Positions 43,044 through 44,559 of a stretch of 44,559 bases of DNA are shown in pieces. Position 1 is the stretch's first letter. Every line of letters begins with the position of its first letter. The DNA comes from Bacteroidales bacterium (GTDB taxonomy: Bacteria > Bacteroidota > Bacteroidia > Bacteroidales > P3): positions 1 through 44,559 of the forward strand of contig JAFSYK010000008.1 of NCBI GenBank assembly GCA_017449975.1. The letters run 5' to 3'. The translations under genes and the position numbers were made by a program. The notes below the pieces were generated by a model. The model made no database searches. It was not told where the DNA came from and saw only the letters and a list, made by a program, of their open reading frames with translations.

Positions 43044-43978
43044 ACCCCAAAAGCATATGGACGTGATAATCCAATAGTAGAAGTAAGATGCGACGGCTCG
43101 TTGTGTTCACAAACGTCTTCTCCTTCTGGGAATCTATCTCCCAGATGTTTTTTCCAGTATAAGCTTGCTTTTAATTTATTATTCTCGTCCAAAGCCTTTT
43201 TAGCATCCAAAATAAATGCCGAGAGATTATCCATAAAATTTCTCTTTTGGGCATCTGAATAATCAGCAAATAAATTGTCTTTAGGTGTTGTTGGCATCTG
43301 ACAAACGAAGTCGTTCTTTAATGCATTCTCAATGTTAGTCAACGTAAAACGCAGAGCAACATCGTCTCTATCATTTTGTACATAATATTTTAGAGCAAGA
43401 ACCGTCATTGCAAGACCACTTGGCATACTTTCTCTTTTGTTATCACACCACGCTTTTAAGTACTTGATAATACGAATCATCTGATCGGTTTTATGTAGCC
43501 TAAAATAGTCAACAAACTCTTTGGGGTCATCCTTTTGAAATTCCGAATCTTTTACTGCCAAATTAGGGTGACTTTCACGATCTTTGTCAAATACAAAAAC
43601 GGGCAAGTCTATATTATAGCCTGCGGAATAGTCTACTCTAATGCATTTTTTCTTGTGGGTTGGAGTTGAGCCCGTTATTCCTTCTACAGCCTCCTTGACC
43701 CATCTTTGAAGTGTAGTTCCACAAACATTATCGGGATTTGAGACAAAATACACACCATCATCCAAGTCACACTTATCTTCTTTTGTACGAATGGTTGTCC
43801 TTAATTTGTAAGAACCTTGAATATAAAAAGATGGACTATATGATGGGTGATTGTTCTTGAAATATTTTCTGATGCAATCTCTGAGATTGTCTTTTGATGA
43901 AATCATCCGAGCTTCTTTTGAAGCCGTAATAGCCAGTTCGTTATTGAATCTTAAAAACAATGTATTTAAATTCGCCAT
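43040..43978 (-). CDS. CBASS CD-NTase (cyclic oligonucleotide synthase)
   Basis: The product has 312 residues. The polymerase-beta-like active site has GS (55-56) in FYIQGSYKLRTTI, the metal-binding pair D71/D73 in KCDLDDGV, and the third acidic residue D124 in YNIDLPV. A helical OAS1-C-like region (FRLHKTDQMIRIIKYLKAW) follows. On infection such enzymes make a cyclic di- or trinucleotide; the bacterial STING known so far responds to c-di-GMP. The clade is not certain. The C-terminus (SRPYAFGV) has a penultimate Gly that may be the target of the E2-like partner. It is the first gene of the operon. Confidence 0.85.
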   Translation of the reverse strand: MANLNTLFLRFNNELAITASKEARMISSKDNLRDCIRKYFKNNHPSYSPSFYIQGSYKLRTTIRTKEDKCDLDDGVYFVSNPDNVCGTTLQRWVKEAVEGITGSTPTHKKKCIRVDYSAGYNIDLPVFVFDKDRESHPNLAVKDSEFQKDDPKEFVDYFRLHKTDQMIRIIKYLKAWCDNKRESMPSGLAMTVLALKYYVQNDRDDVALRFTLTNIENALKNDFVCQMPTTPKDNLFADYSDAQKRNFMDNLSAFILDAKKALDENNKLKASLYWKKHLGDRFPEGEDVCEHNEPSHLTSTIGLSRPYAFGV

Positions 43979-44009
43979 ATTTTTCCTATTTATTTGATTA
44001 AAAAATTAA

Positions 44010-44042
44010 GGGTGGCGTAAGTTTTATTCTATTACGCCACCC
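44010..44042 (-). terminator. dnaK terminator
   Basis: GGGTGGCGTAA (44010-44020) pairs perfectly with TTACGCCACCC (44032-44042). On the minus strand the hairpin is followed by TTAATTTTTT. It lies 17 bases after the dnaK stop and about 30 bases before the CD-NTase start. Confidence 0.85.
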
Positions 44043-44059
44043 TTTGTTACATTACAATA

Positions 44060-44557
44060 TTATTTCACTTCTTCGTAATCGACGTCGGTGACGGTGTCGT
44101 TGGGGTTGCCTTGTTGGCCTCCGGGGTTGGCTCCAGCGTTGGGGTTGCCGCCCATGTTGTTGGGGTCGAAGCCGGCACCAGGGTTGGCACCGCCGGCCTG
44201 CTGCTGGGCTTTGTACATATCCTCGCTGGCAGCCTGCCAAGCGGCGTTGATCTTCTCCATGGCCTGGTCGATCTGCATGACGTTGCGGGCGCTGTGGGCG
44301 GCCTTCAGCTCGGTGAGAGCGGACTCGATGGCGCCTTTCTTGTCGGCGGGCAGCTTGTCGCCATAGTCCTTGAGGTTCTTCTCGGTCTGGAAAATCATGC
44401 CGTCGGCGGCGTTGATTTTCTCAATCTCCTCCTTGGCCTTCTTGTCGGCGTCGGCGTTGGCCTCGGCTTCGGCCTTCATGCGCTTGATCTCGTCCTCGGA
44501 GAGACCGCTGGAAGCCTCGATGCGGATATTCTGGCTCTTGCCGGTGGCTTTGTCGAG
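44060..44557 (-). CDS. dnaK: Chaperone DnaK, C-terminal part, cut by window edge
   Basis: About 165 C-terminal residues are visible, beginning [20 protein letters not shown]. This is the end of the substrate-binding domain and the helical lid ([20 protein letters not shown], then [10 protein letters not shown]), followed by a Gly/Asn/Pro-rich tail and the conserved end DVDYEEVK. DnaK is the Hsp70 chaperone that prevents aggregation and refolds proteins with DnaJ and GrpE. The frame is open to the window edge. A hairpin follows the stop. Confidence 0.95.
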   Translation of the reverse strand, partial: LDKATGKSQNIRIEASSGLSEDEIKRMKAEAEANADADKKAKEEIEKINAADGMIFQTEKNLKDYGDKLPADKKGAIESALTELKAAHSARNVMQIDQAMEKINAAWQAASEDMYKAQQQAGGANPGAGFDPNNMGGNPNAGANPGGQQGNPNDTVTDVDYEEVK

Positions 44558-44559
44558 GG

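Overview
The window looks like a chromosomal segment of an uncultured or little-studied member of the Bacteroidota, order Bacteroidales. The evidence is: two T9SS-type C-terminal sorting domains (a gingipain-like C25 peptidase and a leucine-rich-repeat protein); families typical of the phylum (DUF4293, DUF1599, a BT_3928-like DoxX protein, a short PLP arginine decarboxylase); and promoters of the phylum type (TTTG, about 19-20 bp, TAnnTTTG), the clearest in front of a tRNA gene.

Layout. (1) About 1-5550 is AT-rich accessory DNA. It holds a truncated unknown protein, a YwqK/MORN-repeat lipoprotein, small unknown proteins, another lipoprotein and a umuD-umuC mutagenesis pair whose umuC is frameshifted. 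It ends beside two tRNA-Ala genes (anticodons CGC and GGC, both with G3:U70) on the minus strand. (2) About 6250-39376 is a GC-richer core: a PIF1-like helicase with HRDC-like end, NAD+ synthetase, a polysaccharide flippase, FtsK, a small phosphoesterase and a GHKL ATPase. These are followed by a plus-strand block (lipoprotein, polyprenyl-phosphate sugar transferase, FKBP isomerase, HAD phosphatase, LRR T9SS protein), then arginine decarboxylase and the C25 peptidase. Next comes a minus-strand block (DUF1599, DoxX-like, DUF4293, TsaE, FtsH, CdsA, Psd, RluA-like), the divergent folP-cdaA pair, two glycosyltransferases and a surface-type lipoprotein. (3) About 39540-44000 is an AT-rich defence island: an MvaI/BcnI-like restriction-modification pair, convergent with a three-gene CBASS operon. 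(4) The C-terminal part of dnaK lies at the right edge.

The most interesting system is the CBASS operon at 41542-43978 (minus strand). A CD-NTase, an E2-like protein carrying a C-terminal SEC-C zinc motif and no E1, and a TIR-STING effector are joined by 4-nt overlaps. TIR-STING and E1-less E2 CBASS are each known; finding them in one operon, with an SEC-C extension on the E2, is unusual as far as I know. The CD-NTase ends in a short tail with a penultimate glycine that could be the E2 substrate. The operon starts only about 30 nt beyond the dnaK terminator hairpin, so heat-shock read-through is a possible mode of expression.

Other points of note: the glutaminase half of NadE lacks two of its three catalytic residues; there are three apparent single-base losses (in umuC, in a small upstream gene, and ahead of the R-M genes); nearly every core intergenic gap carries degenerate 7-8 bp repeats, some running into coding sequence; and there are three hairpin elements sharing a TAGGGGC head with different stems. 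All calls come from reading the sequence; no database search was possible.
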